A stretch of 64,000 nt of DNA, from positions 1 to 64,000 of the forward strand of contig JAJVHZ010000002.1 of NCBI GenBank assembly GCA_022072255.1. Reading direction: 5' to 3'. The notes under the pieces are model-generated. The model saw only the letters and a list, made by a program, of their open reading frames with translations. It was not told the DNA's origin and did no database searches. This document shows positions 48,961-57,755 of the stretch, piece by piece. The position numbers and the translations under genes were made by a program. Source of the stretch: Gammaproteobacteria bacterium (GTDB lineage Bacteria > Pseudomonadota > Gammaproteobacteria > JAJPIJ01). Numbering within the stretch: position 1 is the stretch's first letter; every line of letters starts with the position of its first letter.

Positions 48961-51135
48961 TCAGAAGCTGTAGGTGACGCTGCCGGCCACCGTCGCGCGC
49001 GCGCCGTACCAGCAGTCGCCGCGAGACAGGCAGGAGGCGATGTAGGTCTCGTCGGTGATGTTGGTGCCGTTGAGTGCCACGCGCCAGCGGCCGGTCTCGT
49101 AGGCGACCATCGCATCGAGCAGCGTCACGGACGGCACGTCGAGCAGCCCCAGTTCGTCATGCGACTCGCCGACGTAACGCACGCCGCCGCCGACCGACAA
49201 CCCGCGAAGGAGCCCGGCATCGAAGCTGTAGCGCAGCCATCCCGAGGCGACATGCGCCGGCACCTCGGCGATGTAGCGACCGCTGCTCACGCCATCGCTG
49301 GTGCGCGCGTGGGTATAGGCGTAGTTGGCGATGATATCGACGTTGCGGGTGACGTTGGCATGCGCGTCGAGTTCGATGCCCCAGATGTTCGCCTCGCCGA
49401 GCTGGATCTCGTTGAACGGGTTGTCCGGATCGGGCGAGAGCCGGTTCTGCTCGGTGATGTCGTAGAGCGCCGCCGTATAGAGGCTGTTCGATCCCGGCGG
49501 CTGGTAACGCAGGCCGGCCTCGACCTGCTCGCCGCGGATCGGCTGGTAGGGCTGGTTGAAGATGTCGGTGAAGGTGATCGGCGTGAACGACTGCGAGTAG
49601 CCGACGAACGGCGCGAGACCGTTGTCGAACAGGTGCACCAGCCCGACGCGGCCGGTCAGTGCCGAATCCTCCGATCGGGTGCCGCCGTCAACATCGGTCT
49701 CAGTCCAATCGTGGCGGAATCCGCCCGACAGTATCCATTTCCGACCGAGCATGATCTGATCCTGGAAGTAGGCGCCGACCTGCTGAATCGAGGTGTCGGG
49801 ATCATGCAGCGCCACGGGCGCGGTGAAATTGCCGTAGACCGGATCGAAGAGATCGAACGGGTTGGTATCGAAGCTGAAGCCCTGGCGGCGCTGGATGCGG
49901 TCGTGCGAGTAATCGAGTCCCACCAGCACGGTGTGCCTCGTGTAACCCCAATCCCAGTCGGCCTGCACCTGGTTGTCGAGCGTCCAGGCGTCGTCCTGCT
50001 GTTCGCGTATGTACCCGAAGCGGAACACCTCGCGTTGCGCGGCATCGACGAAGGGGTTCTGCGGGTTGGAGAACACGTCCGGATACAACGTGCGGTAGTC
50101 GACGGTGCTGTGGCTGTAGCGAACGTTCTGGCGGACCGTCCACATCGCGTCGAAGGCGTGCTCGAACTGCCAGCCTGCCGCATCCTGGGTGTTGTCGAAC
50201 CGGTCGAAACCCGGCTCGCTGGTAAAGCGTTCGGTTCCGATCTCGCCGTTCGGGTTTGGCAGCAGCGTTCCCGACCAGGGCGGGAACGCGGTCGTCGCTG
50301 TTCCCGTGTCGCGCTGGATGTTCACGAGCAGCGTCAGATTGGTAAGGTCGGTCGGCTGCCACGTGAGCGACGGCGCCAGCAGCCAGCGGTCGCTCTCGGT
50401 GAAGTCGACCTGGGTTTCGCTGTCTCGTCCGACGCCGATGAATCGATACAGCCAGTCTCCACTCTCCGTCACTGGCCCGGCCAAGTCGACACCGATCTGG
50501 CGGCGATCGTAGTTCCCCAGCTGAACATTGATCTCCCGGTACGCCTCGGCCTGCGGACGCTTGGATACCACGTTTACCGTTCCCCCCGTCGATCCCTGAC
50601 CGAACAGCGCCGAGCCCGGCCCGCGCAGGACCTCCACCCGCTCGATCGCGTAGGTCTCCGGCCGGACATTGCTGAAGAAGTCGAAGAACACGCGCATGCC
50701 GTCCTGGTACTGCGTCGGCTCGATGCCGCGGACGAATGACCAGTCGCCGCGGCTGTCCAGTCCGTAGGCGTCCGAGCGCACGCCCGCGGAGTAGCGCAGC
50801 ACGTCCTGCAGGGTCTGCGCGCCCTGGTCCTCGATCTGCTGCCCGGTGACCACCGAGATCGACTGCGGCGTTTCCATGATCGGCGTGTCGGTCTTGGTGC
50901 CGGCGGCGGCGCGGTTGGCGACATAGTCCTCGGCGGGGACGTGAACGGTCGCCTGCGCGCCGGTCACCGTCACCGCCGGCAACGTGGTCGCTGCGGATAC
51001 CGCGGCCATGCCGGTATCGGCGGCATGGGCAAGGCCCGAGAACAAGGTGGTGGCGATGAACGCGCCCGGACCGCCGCCAACTACGGCGCCACCGGCGCGC
51101 GGGATGGATATCTTCACTCCTCGCGGCATTTCCAT
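48961..51135 (-). CDS. TonB-dependent siderophore receptor
   Basis: A 724-residue outer-membrane receptor of the siderophore type. It has a signal peptide, a probable TonB box in LPAVTVTGA, a plug domain (IMETPQSISVVTGQQIEDQG, VEVLRGPGSALFGQGSTGGT) and a barrel ending in the aromatic VTYSF. It resembles FhuE/FpvA-type ferric-siderophore receptors; the exact ligand is not evident. It stands third in the minus-strand order HemP, small CxxC protein, receptor, PepSY protein. Confidence 0.95.
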   Translation of the reverse strand: MEMPRGVKISIPRAGGAVVGGGPGAFIATTLFSGLAHAADTGMAAVSAATTLPAVTVTGAQATVHVPAEDYVANRAAAGTKTDTPIMETPQSISVVTGQQIEDQGAQTLQDVLRYSAGVRSDAYGLDSRGDWSFVRGIEPTQYQDGMRVFFDFFSNVRPETYAIERVEVLRGPGSALFGQGSTGGTVNVVSKRPQAEAYREINVQLGNYDRRQIGVDLAGPVTESGDWLYRFIGVGRDSETQVDFTESDRWLLAPSLTWQPTDLTNLTLLVNIQRDTGTATTAFPPWSGTLLPNPNGEIGTERFTSEPGFDRFDNTQDAAGWQFEHAFDAMWTVRQNVRYSHSTVDYRTLYPDVFSNPQNPFVDAAQREVFRFGYIREQQDDAWTLDNQVQADWDWGYTRHTVLVGLDYSHDRIQRRQGFSFDTNPFDLFDPVYGNFTAPVALHDPDTSIQQVGAYFQDQIMLGRKWILSGGFRHDWTETDVDGGTRSEDSALTGRVGLVHLFDNGLAPFVGYSQSFTPITFTDIFNQPYQPIRGEQVEAGLRYQPPGSNSLYTAALYDITEQNRLSPDPDNPFNEIQLGEANIWGIELDAHANVTRNVDIIANYAYTHARTSDGVSSGRYIAEVPAHVASGWLRYSFDAGLLRGLSVGGGVRYVGESHDELGLLDVPSVTLLDAMVAYETGRWRVALNGTNITDETYIASCLSRGDCWYGARATVAGSVTYSF

Positions 51136-51295
51136 GATCTCCGTGCAGTACAGGAACGATGAGGCTGGCTGTCCGCCGGAGGCAGGATGGCTGGCGAGTT
51201 CGGGTGTCTGGATCTGTGTGTCGGGGCTTCCGCGCGTGGTCGTTACCGCTGGCCGGATTCTGCTCGGATCGACATGAGTGCCTCTTGCGGCCGGC

Positions 51296-51532
51296 TCAAT
51301 GACGAACGCGGCGCGGATCGGCGAGCGCCGCCTGCTCCGCCTGCCACCTCTCGAGACACTGCACCGCCGCCGACAGCGTGTCAGCCAGATCGCGCAGCAG
51401 CTCTGCGGTGATGCGCAGGGTCATCCGGTCCGCTACGTGCAGATGCAGGTTGCCGCAGTGGCGGCATCGGCCGACCGCGCAGCCCTCGCCCTGCGCCATC
51501 AGGTCGACACTGCAATCGTCTTTCGCTTTCAT
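51296..51532 (-). CDS. Small CxxC protein of the iron/heme module
   Basis: A 78-residue protein with four cysteines in the N-terminal third (C7, C18, C23, C26) and the string CRHCGNLHLHV, which looks like a metal or haem-binding motif. The C-terminal half is a helix (LLRDLADTLSAAVQCLERWQ). I do not know the family name. The start is ATG at 51532, with GAGG five bases upstream. It lies between hemP and the TonB receptor, 160 bases before the latter. Confidence 0.7.
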   Translation of the reverse strand: MKAKDDCSVDLMAQGEGCAVGRCRHCGNLHLHVADRMTLRITAELLRDLADTLSAAVQCLERWQAEQAALADPRRVRH

Positions 51533-51736
51533 CTTCACCTCGTCTGATCTCTGTCCGGCTGCGCCTCGCGCAGCCGTGGGGGCATGCGTTGCATGCGCGA
51601 GCGCCGGCGCGTTCGTATCGGCATGCGGACGCGTCGGCGTCCGCGTTACGGCGGGCGCAATGGCCCTTCGGGTTGGCTGGCTGCTCGGCGGGAGCCGAAT
51701 GGCTGGCGGGGACTGCGATGCGCGGGGCCGGTCGGT

Positions 51737-51901
51737 CTACTTGGTCAGGATGAGCTTGTCCTGCCGGGTCACACGCAGGCGGTAGATCTCACCCCGGTGC
51801 TCGATGTGGACCTCGCGCCGCGCTCCGAATAGCTCCTCCGAGCGGATCCGCGCGGCCGGAACCGTCGGCGTGTCGCGGTCAGTGTGTGCGGAGTCGGCCA
51901 T
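51737..51901 (-). CDS. hemP: Hemin uptake protein HemP
   Basis: A 54-residue protein matching the HemP/HmuP family: SEELFGARREVHIEHRGEIY followed by RLRVTRQDKLILTK at the C-terminus. The ending R-x-T-R-x-x-K-L-I-L-T-K is diagnostic. HemP-type proteins are small regulators or helpers of haem and siderophore receptor genes. The gene is short and easily missed. It heads the minus-strand iron operon, and the 60 bases before it are AT-rich. Confidence 0.92.
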   Translation of the reverse strand: MADSAHTDRDTPTVPAARIRSEELFGARREVHIEHRGEIYRLRVTRQDKLILTK

Positions 51902-51962
51902 GGGAGCAGCGGCAAGTTTACAGCTAAATACGAATCGTTCGCAATACCGTTCTTATCAATTG
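51902..51962 (-). promoter_or_regulatory. AT-rich promoter region of hemP
   Basis: On the minus strand the sequence contains TTGATAAGAACGG and ATTCGTATTTAGC, in strong compositional contrast to its surroundings. It should hold the promoter of the iron module. A GATAAG-type element is compatible with a degenerate Fur site but the match to the 19-base consensus is poor (about 8 of 19). Confidence 0.35.
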
Positions 51963-51987
51963 AGACGGACCGTCCGTGCCGGCAACG

Positions 51988-53268
51988 TCATGCGTTGAGA
52001 CCCGCGATCATCGGGATGTCCGTACGCAAGGCGCGGATCTCGAAATCCTGCAGATACTCGACGCAATGCGACGGATCGAAGTGGCGGCCGTCCATGAAGG
52101 CGTCCGGCGCCATCGGGATCGGGTGTGCGGAGTCGGTCAGCATCCATGGCGCGGCGTGCGCGCCCTCGATCTTCACGTCGATCGCGGGCGCGTCGATGCC
52201 GATCTGCGCGGCGACCTCGCGATACAGGCCGCCAAGGTAGACCGAGCCGGCGAGCGCCCCGATGTCGATCGGCCGCTCGAGCTGCCCCCAGCGGTACATC
52301 TGCGTGATCATCCACATGGCGTGCGAACGCCAGGGGAAGGTTGCCGCGGAGGCAAAGAAGCAGCCCGGATTCACGACCGGGCGGCCATTGCGATCCGGCG
52401 CGCGATCGACCTGTTCGGCACCCGGCAACGAAGCCGTGATGAGTGCGGCGTCGACCCCGATATGGCCTGGCGCGGACAGGAACGCCGCGGCGTGTTCGCC
52501 GTTGACGGGATCGTCGAGCCATCGTGCCGCACGTATGAGTGCGCGCAGCAGCGCCTGGTGGGTGCGTGGATGGCGATCCGCCCACTCCTTGCCGACCGCC
52601 AGGACTTTTTCCGGTTTGGTGCTCCAGATGTCCGGGCCGGTGACGACCGTGCGGCCGACACCCTCGGCGCGCGCCAGCAGGTTCCACGGCTCGCCCACGC
52701 AGCAGCCGTCGATGGTCCCGGCCCACAGGTTCGCCACCATCTGCGCCGGCGGCACGACGATGAGGCGGATGTCCGTTTCCGGATCGATGCCGGCGGAGGC
52801 GAGCCAGTAGCGCAACTCGTAGTTGTGCATCGAGAACGGGAAGACCATCGCGAAGGTCATCGGCGCGCGGCCCTCGCGCTGATCGATCTCGATCACCTTC
52901 TTCAGTGCCCTGGCGGACAGGCGTGGATCGACCACGGCCGCGAAATCGGCGTCGAGCATGCGCGTGTAAAGCGCGCTGCTGACGGTGATGGCATTGCCGT
53001 TGACGCCAAGACTCAGCGCCGTGACCATCGGGCGCGCGAAGCCGCCCAGGCCGAGTGTCGAGGCGATCGGCATCGGCGCCAGCATGTGCGCGGCATCCAG
53101 GATCCCGAGCGAGACCTTGTCGCGCAGTGTCGTCCACGAGGCCTCGCGCGACAGCGCCACGTTCAGCCCCTCCACGGCGAAATAGCCCAGCTCCTGCGCG
53201 ATGACGATGGGCGCGCTGTCGGTCAGCGGGATGAACCCGAGCGTGAGGCTGTGTCTCTCCAGTTTCAT
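51988..53268 (-). CDS. nasS: NasS-type nitrate/nitrite sensor (NrtA/CmpA family protein)
   Basis: A 426-residue member of the NrtA/CmpA family (LTLGFIPLTDSAPIVIAQEL, GTIDGCCVGEPWNLLARAEG). It has no signal peptide: residue 1 is directly followed by the family fold, which is the mark of the cytoplasmic NasS sensor rather than the exported nitrate-binding lipoprotein. NasS normally binds and inhibits the antiterminator NasT until nitrate or nitrite is present. Here the upstream gene that overlaps its start by ATGA is a 43-codon remnant of NasT. No nitrate transporter or reductase genes follow. Confidence 0.85.
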   Translation of the reverse strand: MKLERHSLTLGFIPLTDSAPIVIAQELGYFAVEGLNVALSREASWTTLRDKVSLGILDAAHMLAPMPIASTLGLGGFARPMVTALSLGVNGNAITVSSALYTRMLDADFAAVVDPRLSARALKKVIEIDQREGRAPMTFAMVFPFSMHNYELRYWLASAGIDPETDIRLIVVPPAQMVANLWAGTIDGCCVGEPWNLLARAEGVGRTVVTGPDIWSTKPEKVLAVGKEWADRHPRTHQALLRALIRAARWLDDPVNGEHAAAFLSAPGHIGVDAALITASLPGAEQVDRAPDRNGRPVVNPGCFFASAATFPWRSHAMWMITQMYRWGQLERPIDIGALAGSVYLGGLYREVAAQIGIDAPAIDVKIEGAHAAPWMLTDSAHPIPMAPDAFMDGRHFDPSHCVEYLQDFEIRALRTDIPMIAGLNA

Positions 53269-53396
53269 GATCCCCTCTTCGTGCCCTGAGGCTCCGGGAG
53301 TTCGGTGACGGCACTCGGCGCCCGCTCGACGGAATTCTTACGCTCGGGGAGGCGGTCCACGAGCATGACGCGCAGCCGTTTGCCGGGTGTACTCAT
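53265..53396 (-). pseudogene. Truncated NasT (ANTAR response regulator) remnant
   Basis: A 43-codon frame beginning MSTPGKRLRVMLVDRLPERK, which matches the first strand of a NasT receiver domain (R-V-M-L-V-D-x2-P-E-R). After residue 28 it passes directly to a short tail, TELPEPQGTKRGS, that could be the C-terminal end of the same protein. The stop overlaps the nasS start by four bases, the normal nasT-nasS junction. The phosphoacceptor region and the RNA-binding ANTAR domain are gone, which indicates an in-frame internal deletion of about 150 codons. Confidence 0.6.
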
Positions 53397-53653
53397 CCGT
53401 GCCTGGAAGGGGCGAATTTGCTGCCTTGCAGCATACCCGATTCCGTGGCGGTTGTTACAGCGCCACCACCGGAATTGGGCACGGGCGCAGGAAGATGTCC
53501 CGGTCGAACGCCTGGCCCACGCCACAACCGGCGCCGTCGCGGACCGCATCGATCGACTCGCATGAGACCTTCACGCTGCACTAAGATGGTGTCGCGCGTT
53601 GTGCACCTGCGCGAGTTTGGTGCCGAGGCCGCACAACCGGAACGGGAATCGCC

Positions 53654-54103
53654 ATGACCATCCAAATGCAGCCGATCGGCACCGTGCGCAGCCCCTTCCT
53701 GCAGGGCGGCGCCCGTGTCTCCCGGCGCGACATCACCGCCGACATCGTCGTACGCGAGGACTACGGCGCCGCGCTGCAGGGCATCGAGGAGTGGTCGCAC
53801 CTCATCGTGCTGTTCTGGATGCATGAGCTTGCCGGCAGGCGTTTTCCGCTCACCACGCACCCGCGGCATCGACGCGACCTGCCGGCCGTCGGCGTGCTCG
53901 CGGCGCGCGGCCGCGAGCGGCCGAACCCCATCGGCCTGGCGGTGGTGGAACTGTTGAAGCGCGAGGCGAACGTGCTGACGGTGCGCGCGCTGGACGCCTA
54001 CGACGGTTCGCCGGTCCTCGACATCAAGCCCTACGACGACTACGACGTCGTGACCGATCTGCGCAGCCCGTCATGGTGGAAGGCCGCCACCGGCGGAGCG
54101 TGA
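53654..54103 (+). CDS. trmO: tRNA (t6A37) methyltransferase TrmO
   Basis: A 149-residue TrmO/TsaA family protein. The family motifs are visible: QPIGTVRSPF at the N-terminus, GIEEWSHLIVLFWMH, RPNPIGLAVVELL and DAYDGSPVLDIKPYDDYD. TrmO methylates the N6-threonylcarbamoyl group of A37 in certain tRNAs using S-adenosylmethionine. This is the compact form without the C-terminal extension of E. coli TrmO. The start is ATG at 53654. Confidence 0.94.
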   Translation: MTIQMQPIGTVRSPFLQGGARVSRRDITADIVVREDYGAALQGIEEWSHLIVLFWMHELAGRRFPLTTHPRHRRDLPAVGVLAARGRERPNPIGLAVVELLKREANVLTVRALDAYDGSPVLDIKPYDDYDVVTDLRSPSWWKAATGGA

Positions 54104-54125
54104 CCGGATTGCCCGGGCGGTGATC

Positions 54126-54344
54126 ATGATCCGCTTCGAGGTATTCGGACAGCGGATGGCGGTCGAACGAAGCGATGGCGCGTGGGGGCTCTACGCGCTG
54201 TCCGACGACGGCAAACGGCGGGCCGTGCACGATGTCGCGGTGCCGCCCGATCTGGAGGAGTCCGATCTGCTCACATGGCTGGCCGACATCTACCATGAGT
54301 CGGCGAGCGCCCGTCACCCCGACGTCCTCCGCCTGGAGGATTGA
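54126..54344 (+). CDS. Conserved small protein of unknown function
   Basis: A 72-residue soluble protein (MIRFEVFGQRMAVERSDGAW ... LLTWLADIYHESASARHPDV) with a strand-rich start and a helical end. I recall similar small proteins in gammaproteobacteria but can give no function. It follows trmO by 22 bases; a GTG at 54120 is an alternative start. Confidence 0.65.
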   Translation: MIRFEVFGQRMAVERSDGAWGLYALSDDGKRRAVHDVAVPPDLEESDLLTWLADIYHESASARHPDVLRLED

Positions 54345-54359
54345 AGACGCGGCCGCGGA

Positions 54360-55010
54360 TCACCGCTCGCCGTCCTCCCCGTGTCGCGCGCGCCGATGCT
54401 GCTGGCCGAGCTGCTCCAGGCTCCCGTACAGCGCGTGCATGAAGCCGCCGCGCTCTCCTGTCCAGCGGATCGCCTCGCCGACATGGACGTCGCAGAACCG
54501 CGGCACGAGCAGCGCCTCGCCCCTGGGCAGCGCGAGCCCCAGCCCGTACATGAATACCGGTACGATCGGCACCTCTGGATAACGCTCGGCCAGGTGCGCG
54601 ATGCCGGTCTTCAGCTCGCCCAGCCTCTCGGGCTCTCCGCGCGAGCCCTCCGGAAAGATGATGAGTATCTCGCCGCGCTCGAGCGCCTCGTAACAGCCCA
54701 GGAGCGGGTCGGTCTTGCGCGCCTTGCGCGCGATGGGGAGGATGCCGACCAGCCGCGTCGATATCCAGGCAAGCAATCGATTGGAGAGAAAGTAGTCGGC
54801 GGCGGCGACCGGGCGCACGCGCGGGACGACCGACAGCGGAAACAGCGACAGCAACGTCAGCGTGTCGAGGTGGCTGTTGTGATTGGCCGCGACGATGGCC
54901 GGCCCGCGCCCCGGCAGCCGTTCGCGGTGGCGCACATGGATGCCGATCAGCACCAGCACCACGGGCCAGGCGACCAGCACGACGAACAGCCTGCGCAGCA
55001 GCGCGCTCAT
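54360..55010 (-). CDS. 1-acyl-glycerol-3-phosphate acyltransferase family protein
   Basis: A 216-residue PlsC-type acyltransferase. The catalytic H-x4-D is in NHNSHLDTL, the substrate motif is FPEGSRGEPERLGELKTGI, and a proline motif VPIVPVFMYG follows. One N-terminal membrane segment anchors it. It is the third gene of a cassette that also encodes a CDP-diacylglycerol synthase-like enzyme (five bases upstream) and a CDP-alcohol phosphatidyltransferase, so it probably makes or modifies phospholipids. Confidence 0.9.
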   Translation of the reverse strand: MSALLRRLFVVLVAWPVVLVLIGIHVRHRERLPGRGPAIVAANHNSHLDTLTLLSLFPLSVVPRVRPVAAADYFLSNRLLAWISTRLVGILPIARKARKTDPLLGCYEALERGEILIIFPEGSRGEPERLGELKTGIAHLAERYPEVPIVPVFMYGLGLALPRGEALLVPRFCDVHVGEAIRWTGERGGFMHALYGSLEQLGQQHRRARHGEDGER

Positions 55011-55015
55011 GACCG

Positions 55016-55954
55016 TCAATAGTGCAGGTAGCGCAGGAAATGCAGGAACAGCGGTGCAGTGTAGGTCAGGCTGTCGAGCCGGTCGAGCACGCCGCCATGC
55101 CCGGGCAGCATGCTGCCGCTGTCCTTCACCCCGATGTCGCGCTTGACCGCCGAGACGGTGACGTCGCCGAGGAATCCGGACAGGCCAATGATGAGTCCCG
55201 CCGCGATCGACTCCCACGCCGTCAGCGGCGTCAGCCAGGGCGCAAGCACCCAGGCCAGCACGGTCGTCGCCAGCACACCGCCCGCCAGGCCCTCGACGGT
55301 CTTCTTCGGGCTGACCTTCGGGATCACCTTGCGCCGGCCGAAGGTCTTGCCGCTGATGTATTGGCCTATGTCGTTCAGCTCGGTCAGCAGCACCAGATAG
55401 AGCAGCAGTGCGTCGCCGCCGCCGTTGGGATTCCCGGCCGCCGGCAGGGCCATGAGATAGGCCATGTGGCTCAGGCCGAACACCGTCGTCATCAATCCCC
55501 AGTGCAGGGTACCGGCCGCGCGCAGGAATCCCTGCGTCTCGCCGACCAGCACCAGGCGCATCGCCAGGAACAGGAACGCGTAGACGGGGATGAAGATGAT
55601 GAACATGCCGTACCGCGCGGTCGCGACCCAGTAGTACTGGATCGGGATCGCGAGATAGGCCCAGAACAGCACGCGATGATCGGCGCGCCGCGTCGGGATG
55701 AGCGACAGGAACTCCTTGAAGGCCAGGAAACTGACGAAGCCCAGCACGCACACGGAGACCGTGCGATCGAAGGCGATGGCGGCGCAGAAGACCAGGACTA
55801 TGTACCACCAGGTCTTCACCCTCAGCTTCAGTTCCGCGTAATCCCCCTCTGGCCGCGCCCGTGCCATCGCAGCCACGACGATCGAGGCCAGCGCCAGCAC
55901 GCCGAGTATGGCGAGCAGCGCGACCCGCACGTTGCCTGGCGCCTCGAAGCTCAC
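55016..55954 (-). CDS. Phosphatidate cytidylyltransferase (CdsA/YnbB type)
   Basis: A 312-residue membrane protein with about eight segments. The family signature is present near the C-terminus: FLGDVTVSAVKRDIGVKDSG followed by SMLPGHGGVLDRLDSL. It makes CDP-diacylglycerol from phosphatidate and CTP. It is longer and more diverged than housekeeping CdsA and resembles YnbB, which also pairs with a YnbA-like enzyme. The start overlaps the upstream gene's stop by four bases. Confidence 0.92.
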   Translation of the reverse strand: MSFEAPGNVRVALLAILGVLALASIVVAAMARARPEGDYAELKLRVKTWWYIVLVFCAAIAFDRTVSVCVLGFVSFLAFKEFLSLIPTRRADHRVLFWAYLAIPIQYYWVATARYGMFIIFIPVYAFLFLAMRLVLVGETQGFLRAAGTLHWGLMTTVFGLSHMAYLMALPAAGNPNGGGDALLLYLVLLTELNDIGQYISGKTFGRRKVIPKVSPKKTVEGLAGGVLATTVLAWVLAPWLTPLTAWESIAAGLIIGLSGFLGDVTVSAVKRDIGVKDSGSMLPGHGGVLDRLDSLTYTAPLFLHFLRYLHY

Positions 55955-56565
55955 CGCGATTCGATCTCCTTCAGGCCGTTGCGCACGCGGTTGCCGATGG
56001 TGACGAGCACCATCAACGTGAGCGCGAGAAACACCCAGTCGGTCCAGCGGCCGCAGTCGGCGCCGCCGCCGACCACCAGTGCCAGCACCCCGATCGCGAA
56101 TGCCCGATCGCTCTTGCCCATGGGCCCGTCATAGCGGCGCGATGCGCCCTGCGCCGCGGCGACGATGCCTGCGATCTCCGAGCACGCGGCCAGCAGCACG
56201 AAGATGACGACCGCCGGCGGGCTGATGCCGGGCAGGACGGCGAACGGCAGGTACAACGCCGCATCGGAGACCACGTCGGTCAACTCGTTCAGGAATCCGC
56301 CGAGCGCGCTGCGCATGTCGTGCTCGCGCGCGAGCATGCCGTCCACGGCGTTCATGGCCATGCGCATGAAAAGGACGAATGGCAACAGCAACAGCACGGC
56401 CGGTGCGGCGCCAGCCCACCGGTAGATGACTGCCCCGCTCACGAGCGACAGTGCGCAGGCAGCCACCGTCACCTGGTTCGCGCTTACGCCGCGGGCGGCG
56501 AGCGCGCGCACGAGCGGACGCAACAGGCCCTGGAAGGCCGGTTTCAGATCGTAGATGGAGGCCAA
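55951..56565 (-). CDS. CDP-alcohol phosphatidyltransferase (YnbA-like)
   Basis: A 204-residue membrane enzyme. The CDP-alcohol motif D-G-x2-A-R-x8-G-x3-D-x3-D is present as DGMLAREHDMRSAL then GGFLNELTD, with an asparagine in place of the third aspartate. This variant also appears in YnbA-like proteins as I remember them. It should transfer a phosphatidyl group from CDP-diacylglycerol to an alcohol. It is the first gene of the three-gene lipid cassette. Confidence 0.9.
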   Translation of the reverse strand: MASIYDLKPAFQGLLRPLVRALAARGVSANQVTVAACALSLVSGAVIYRWAGAAPAVLLLLPFVLFMRMAMNAVDGMLAREHDMRSALGGFLNELTDVVSDAALYLPFAVLPGISPPAVVIFVLLAACSEIAGIVAAAQGASRRYDGPMGKSDRAFAIGVLALVVGGGADCGRWTDWVFLALTLMVLVTIGNRVRNGLKEIESR

Positions 56566-56731
56566 CCCGAATATCCCCGCGGTCGCCGGCGCGGACGGCG
56601 GGCTCTGCGGCCCTTCATCCCGTGCCGGGTCATCGGCCGCCGACGCGGCCGAACTTTGTAGAAGTTTTCACGCCCGTGCAGTAAATTGTCGCGCATACTC
56701 GCATTTTCTCTTATACAAGGACATCTCCATC

Positions 56732-57271
56732 ATGACCTATCAGTACCCAACGAGCCCGTCGCGCCGACTCTCAGCACTCGCCGTTTCGCTCGCCCTCGCG
56801 GTGGCGGCATCGGCGCCGGCGCTCGCCGCGCCCAAGGACGGCGAGAAGTTCGACAATTGGGCGATCAGGTGCGAAAAGCCGGACGCCAAGGAGAAGGAAA
56901 AAGGCGCCACCGAGGTCTGCTACGCGTTCCAGAACGTCGTGACCAAGGACGGCAACCAGCGTGTGCTCAACATCGCCGTCGGTTATGCGCCGAAGATCGC
57001 CGACCCCGTGGCGCTCATCACGCTGCCGCTGGGCATCGCCCTGCCCCCTGGCGCCGCGCTCACGGTCGACGAGGACAAACCCATACAGTTTCCCATCGAG
57101 CGCTGCGAGCCGGGCGGCTGCCGCGCGGGTCTGAAGCTGGAGAAGGCATTGCTCGAGAAGCTTCACGCCGCCAAGAAGGTGCAGATCGGATTCAGCGACG
57201 GCGCTCGCCGCCCGGTTCAGGTCCCGCTATCTATGAAGGGGTTCAGCGCGGCGCTGAAGACGTTGAAGTAA
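56732..57271 (+). CDS. Invasion-associated locus B (IalB) family protein
   Basis: A 179-residue exported protein of the IalB family: signal peptide ending in SAPALAA, then GEKFDNWAIRCEKPD, TEVCYAFQNV, and the paired cysteines in ERCEPGGCRAGL, followed by QVPLSMKGFSAAL. These proteins occur in many proteobacteria and their role is unclear outside pathogens. AAGGACATCTCC precedes the start. The 3' end overlaps the convergent DUF192 gene by 29 bases. Confidence 0.9.
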   Translation: MTYQYPTSPSRRLSALAVSLALAVAASAPALAAPKDGEKFDNWAIRCEKPDAKEKEKGATEVCYAFQNVVTKDGNQRVLNIAVGYAPKIADPVALITLPLGIALPPGAALTVDEDKPIQFPIERCEPGGCRAGLKLEKALLEKLHAAKKVQIGFSDGARRPVQVPLSMKGFSAALKTLK

Positions 57272-57734
57272 CTGCCAGCTCGTAGTGGACGCGATCGCCG
57301 ACGCGTATGCCGAGGCGATCGCAGCTTCCCCCCTTCAGCTCGATCACCGCCGAGACCGGCACGCCTGCGGAGATCGGCTCGAGCGAATGCGGCGTCGTGC
57401 GGCGGGTGACGTGCGCGATTCTCCCCTCCGTATCGACGAATACCATGTCGAGGGGAATCAGCGTGTTCTTCATCCACATCGCCGCGACCTGCGGCGGATC
57501 GTAGATGAATATCATGCCGCCATCGGCGGGCAGTTCCTCCCTGAACATCAGGCCGCGCTCCCGCCGCTCCTCCGTATCGGCTACCTCGACGACGAATTCG
57601 TGGCCCTGCCCGTTCGCGGATCTTACGGTGACTACCGCCCCCACGGATTCCGCATGCGCGATCGTCAAGGCAAAGGACCAAAGCGCCGCGAACACCAGCA
57701 GCGGCAAACGGGATCGGATCGCGGACAGCCTCAT
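57243..57734 (-). CDS. DUF192 family exported protein
   Basis: A 163-residue protein with a signal peptide (LPLLVFAALWSFALTIAHA) and a DUF192 domain: ERRERGLMFREELPADGGMI, AAMWMKNTLIPLDMVFVD and AVIELKGGSCDRLGIRVGD. The family's biochemical function is unknown. It overlaps the IalB gene tail-to-tail. Confidence 0.9.
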   Translation of the reverse strand: MRLSAIRSRLPLLVFAALWSFALTIAHAESVGAVVTVRSANGQGHEFVVEVADTEERRERGLMFREELPADGGMIFIYDPPQVAAMWMKNTLIPLDMVFVDTEGRIAHVTRRTTPHSLEPISAGVPVSAVIELKGGSCDRLGIRVGDRVHYELAVTSTSSAPR

Positions 57735-57755
57735 GAGTATTCCCCTCTTGCCATT

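Noticed and set aside
51902-51962. A clear Fur box before hemP
   Set aside because: The AT-rich stretch matches only about 8 of 19 consensus bases, so it is reported only as a promoter region.
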